Shown here: in pieces, positions 7,807-9,658 of the stretch | How the letters are laid out: each line of letters opens with the position of its first letter | How positions within the stretch are numbered: position 1 is the first letter of the stretch | DNA from: Caldisericaceae bacterium | GTDB taxonomy: Bacteria > Calditrichota > Calditrichia > Calditrichales > Calditrichaceae | Length of the DNA: 9,658 nt | NCBI GenBank assembly: GCA_021160885.1 | Contig: JAGHBR010000285.1 | Coordinates: 1 to 9,658, forward strand | Reading direction: 5' to 3' | The notes under the pieces: model-generated | Told to the model about the DNA's origin: nothing | Seen by the model: only the letters and a program-made list of their open reading frames with translations | Database searches by the model: none | Translations under genes and position numbers: made by a program

Positions 7807-8814
7807 TCAGGGGAAATACTTGCCAATTGTGTAGCCATCTTCGGTTTCGTAAATCAATTTGTCCAGAGCCAGGCCCCTAGGGACCTGGAAGGCCAGAACA
7901 AAATTTCCATCCTTTTTGGCGTCAATGACTGTGGGTTCAACCAGACCTTTGCTGAATTCCGCCGTAGGTTCAGCAGCGATTTTGTAAGTTTTCCCGACCC
8001 TGTCATAAAGTGTAAAGCGCTGAGGATCAATGGTGTAAGGATCGACTGTATTGTTAAAAACCGTCACCGAAAGAGCTAAATTGCCGCTCATCCACTTTTG
8101 CCCGGTAATGGCCAGAGCCAGCGGTAATTCATCGCTAATATCTAAAATGGCCATGGTTTTTTGGCGAACTTTTTTCAATAATTTTTGCGCTTCTTCACTT
8201 TCCGGGTTCAAACGAATGGCCTGCAACAAATAGGCCTCCGCGCTTAAATAAAGCGAGGGATTTCTTTTGTCTCTTTTGGCCTGTAAATAAAAATCTTTAC
8301 CTCTGTCAAAATATCTCTGGTAGTTGGCGATTTTGATTTCATTCAATTTGGAATCGGCCTGGACGTTGGTAGAATCGAACTCAAGAGCCTTTTTCAGGTA
8401 ATCCAGTGTCAATGTAAAATATTTTTCTTTCTGAATATCATTTTTGGGAACTGCGTTGTGGTAAGCTAATGCTAATTCATAAAGCAGTTTACTAAATTCT
8501 TTTTTGAAATGATCGCTTAACGTATCTGGCAAAAATTCCCGACTCTTTTCATAATTTAGTTGAAATGCATCCACATTCTTGCGAAGCTTGTAAAGAGCGA
8601 GACCGCGTTGCATGTAGGTTAATGCAATTTTTTCATTAATTCTTGCATTATCCGGTTGTTCTTTTTTAACTTTCAGATAGTAAGTCAAAGCCTGATTGTA
8701 TTTGCCTTTGGCATAGGCTTCATCTCCTTCGGATTCTGGATTTTTGCCACACTGGCTAAAAAGTATCAGGCTACTAAGGATGATTAAAACGATTAAACTT
8801 CTTGAGGAAAGCAT
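7807..8814 (-). CDS. TPR-repeat lipoprotein with DUF4352-like C-terminal domain
   Basis: This 335-residue protein is predicted to be exported and lipid-anchored. Residues 1-21 form a signal peptide: short polar start with Arg, hydrophobic core LIVLIILSSLILF, then S-Q before C22, the likely lipidated cysteine. Gln at -1 departs from the usual Ala/Gly/Ser. Residues 27-56 form a clear TPR (EAYAKGKYNQALTYYLKV). Further helical pairs, some with long inserts, follow to about 217, including EAYLLQAIRLNPESEEAQ (193-210). Residues 230-335 look like one beta-sandwich of the DUF4352 type, from LSVTVFNNTVDPYTIDPQRF to a hydrophobic VLAFQVP strand. Such proteins are usually assumed to scaffold envelope complexes; the actual role here is unknown. 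I start at the ATG at 8814 because GGAAAGGA precedes it by 6 nt. The alternative GTG at 8844 adds ten residues, puts charged residues before the signal peptide and lacks a ribosome site. It is transcribed divergently from the hydrolase gene. Confidence 0.8.
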   Translation of the reverse strand: MLSSRSLIVLIILSSLILFSQCGKNPESEGDEAYAKGKYNQALTYYLKVKKEQPDNARINEKIALTYMQRGLALYKLRKNVDAFQLNYEKSREFLPDTLSDHFKKEFSKLLYELALAYHNAVPKNDIQKEKYFTLTLDYLKKALEFDSTNVQADSKLNEIKIANYQRYFDRGKDFYLQAKRDKRNPSLYLSAEAYLLQAIRLNPESEEAQKLLKKVRQKTMAILDISDELPLALAITGQKWMSGNLALSVTVFNNTVDPYTIDPQRFTLYDRVGKTYKIAAEPTAEFSKGLVEPTVIDAKKDGNFVLAFQVPRGLALDKLIYETEDGYTIGKYFP

Positions 8815-8890
8815 GATGGTTCCTTTCCAATTAAATTTGCCCACACATTGTGTAAGATAATAAAAAAAGATTAAAAATTAAAGGGTAAAT
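8815..8890. promoter_or_regulatory. Divergent control region between lipoprotein and hydrolase genes
   Basis: This 76-bp AT-rich spacer must hold promoters for both flanking genes. Seen directly are an 11-bp dyad ACACA-T-TGTGT (8843-8853) and, on the plus strand, GATAAT (8856-8861), a five-of-six match to a -10 box 29 bp before the hydrolase ATG. No good -35 box stands 16-18 bp upstream of it. On the minus strand TTATCT/TATTAT in the same place could serve the lipoprotein gene. The dyad beside a shared -10 zone could bind a regulator acting on both genes; this is inference. Confidence 0.35.
8821..8828 (-). promoter_or_regulatory. Ribosome binding site deciding the lipoprotein start
   Basis: On the minus strand GGAAAGGA sits 6 nt before the ATG at 8814. 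It is the best Shine-Dalgarno match in the window and is the reason for preferring this ATG over the in-frame GTG at 8844. Confidence 0.7.
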
Positions 8891-9631
8891 ATGAAATTAA
8901 CCGTTTTGGGATCGGGCACCATGATTTCACCTTCCTGGCGAAATCCTGCCGGCTATTTACTGGAACAGAACGATGAATTTTTATTAATCGATATGGGGCC
9001 GGGCATCATTCGTCAATTAAAATTAATGCAAATGGATTTATTGAAAATCAATCATATTGTCATCAGCCATTTTCATTTAGACCATTGTTCCGATCTGTTG
9101 GCCTTTTTAATGAACCGTTTTCTTTTGCAGGAATCTGCTAATCAATCTTTGACCATTTTTGGCCCCCACAATTTAAAAAAGTGGTTTAACAGTCACCTGC
9201 AGTGGCAGGGAGCCTGGCTAAAAAATGCCCTGCCTGAACTCATTCCCTTCAAAAAACAAACAGTTAATTTGGGTAATTGGGAAATCATGGCAGAAAACAA
9301 TGGCCATACTACCGAAAGTCTGTCACTTCGTGTGAGTAACGGTAGAACCATTTTTTACAGTAGCGATACCGATTATCAGGAAAATCTTATCCCCCTTGCC
9401 CGGGACGCTGATCTGGCCATCATCGAGTGTTCCCTGCCAGATCACTTAAAAGTTAGCGGACACATGACGCCTACTGAAGTTTCTATATTTGCCAATAAAG
9501 CCAATTTACAGCGGGTGCTTATTTCTCACATTTATCCTCAAAATGATTCTCCTGATTTAAAGCAAAGGATTGCCAGGGAATTTGATGGTGAAGTTATTAT
9601 CGGCAATGATTTTTTAACAATTTATTTGTGA
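8891..9631 (+). CDS. RNase Z-like metallo-beta-lactamase-fold hydrolase
   Basis: This 246-residue protein is a cytoplasmic metal-dependent hydrolase of the RNase Z/PhnP-like branch of the metallo-beta-lactamase fold. The opening VLGSGTMISPSWRNPAGYLL (5-24) is the usual branch signature. The full two-metal ligand set is visible: H60, H62, D64 and H65 in SHFHLDH, H139 in NNGHTTES, D159 in YSSDTDY and H213 in LISHIYP. H191 in GHMTPTEV corresponds to the additional conserved histidine region. There is no long insertion resembling the flexible tRNA-binding arm of true RNase Z, and length is close to Bacillus YhfI-type proteins, so a phosphodiesterase on a small substrate is at least as likely as tRNA 3' processing. 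No signal peptide is seen. The ATG at 8891 follows AAGGG with 5-nt spacing. It is divergent from the lipoprotein gene and is followed by only 27 bases. Fold assignment is firm; substrate is unknown. Confidence 0.85.
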   Translation: MKLTVLGSGTMISPSWRNPAGYLLEQNDEFLLIDMGPGIIRQLKLMQMDLLKINHIVISHFHLDHCSDLLAFLMNRFLLQESANQSLTIFGPHNLKKWFNSHLQWQGAWLKNALPELIPFKKQTVNLGNWEIMAENNGHTTESLSLRVSNGRTIFYSSDTDYQENLIPLARDADLAIIECSLPDHLKVSGHMTPTEVSIFANKANLQRVLISHIYPQNDSPDLKQRIAREFDGEVIIGNDFLTIYL

Positions 9632-9658
9632 TTACACTTGTACAAGATAATATAAATG
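9632..9658 (+). promoter_or_regulatory. Promoter-like right edge with 10-bp palindrome
   Basis: After the hydrolase stop there is a perfect palindrome CTTGTACAAG (9637-9646) running into GATAATATAAATG, which has -10-like GATAAT and TATAAA strings. The last three bases are ATG, but no Shine-Dalgarno precedes it and no coding sequence follows in the window, so a downstream gene cannot be called. The string resembles 8848-8865. Confidence 0.3.

Noticed and set aside
8815..8844. GTG at 8844 as the lipoprotein start
   Set aside because: The ATG at 8814 has a strong Shine-Dalgarno and gives a normal signal peptide; the GTG adds ten residues unlike a signal sequence.

Overview
The window is a chromosomal stretch from a bacterium. 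It carries two large DNA-repair genes, one lipoprotein gene and one metallo-beta-lactamase-fold hydrolase gene. Base composition looks moderate (my impression is low-to-mid 40s % GC, not computed), with AT-rich gaps between genes. The protein style (an AddAB-type nuclease pair, a TPR lipoprotein with a relaxed lipobox) suggests a Gram-negative lineage around the FCB group or Calditrichota. That placement is a guess from general resemblance and no marker gene settles it. I see no plasmid, phage, transposase, CRISPR, tRNA or rRNA signature.

Layout, left to right. Positions 1-237 hold a short flank with one copy of a dispersed repeat (131-179) and a clear intrinsic terminator (201-225) that ends the minus-strand operon. 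addA (238-3813, minus) encodes the motor and nuclease subunit. A 272-bp gap follows, containing a second, complete copy of the same repeat in the opposite orientation, bounded by 19-bp inverted ends (3968-4066). addB (4086-7322, minus) encodes the partner nuclease, with an iron-sulfur cysteine set and no recognisable ATPase P-loop. The 484-bp AT-rich gap 7323-7806 has no convincing gene. It contains a perfect 5-N4-5 dyad just upstream of addB that overlaps a possible -10 box. Next come a TPR lipoprotein gene (7807-8814, minus) and, divergently, an RNase Z-like hydrolase gene (8891-9631, plus), separated by a 76-bp shared control region.

How the genes work together. AddB and AddA are expected to form one helicase-nuclease complex that resects double-strand DNA ends for RecA-mediated recombination. 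Gene order addB-addA, shared strand and a terminator after addA suggest a single transcription unit, although the repeat between the genes could affect coupling. The lipoprotein and the hydrolase have no evident functional link to repair.

Nothing here looks like a wholly new system. The observations most worth checking are the two-copy repeat that flanks addA, the LexA-like dyad before addB, the combination of a lost P-loop and altered Fe-S spacing in AddB, and a promoter-like sequence shared by 8848-8865 and 9638-9655.
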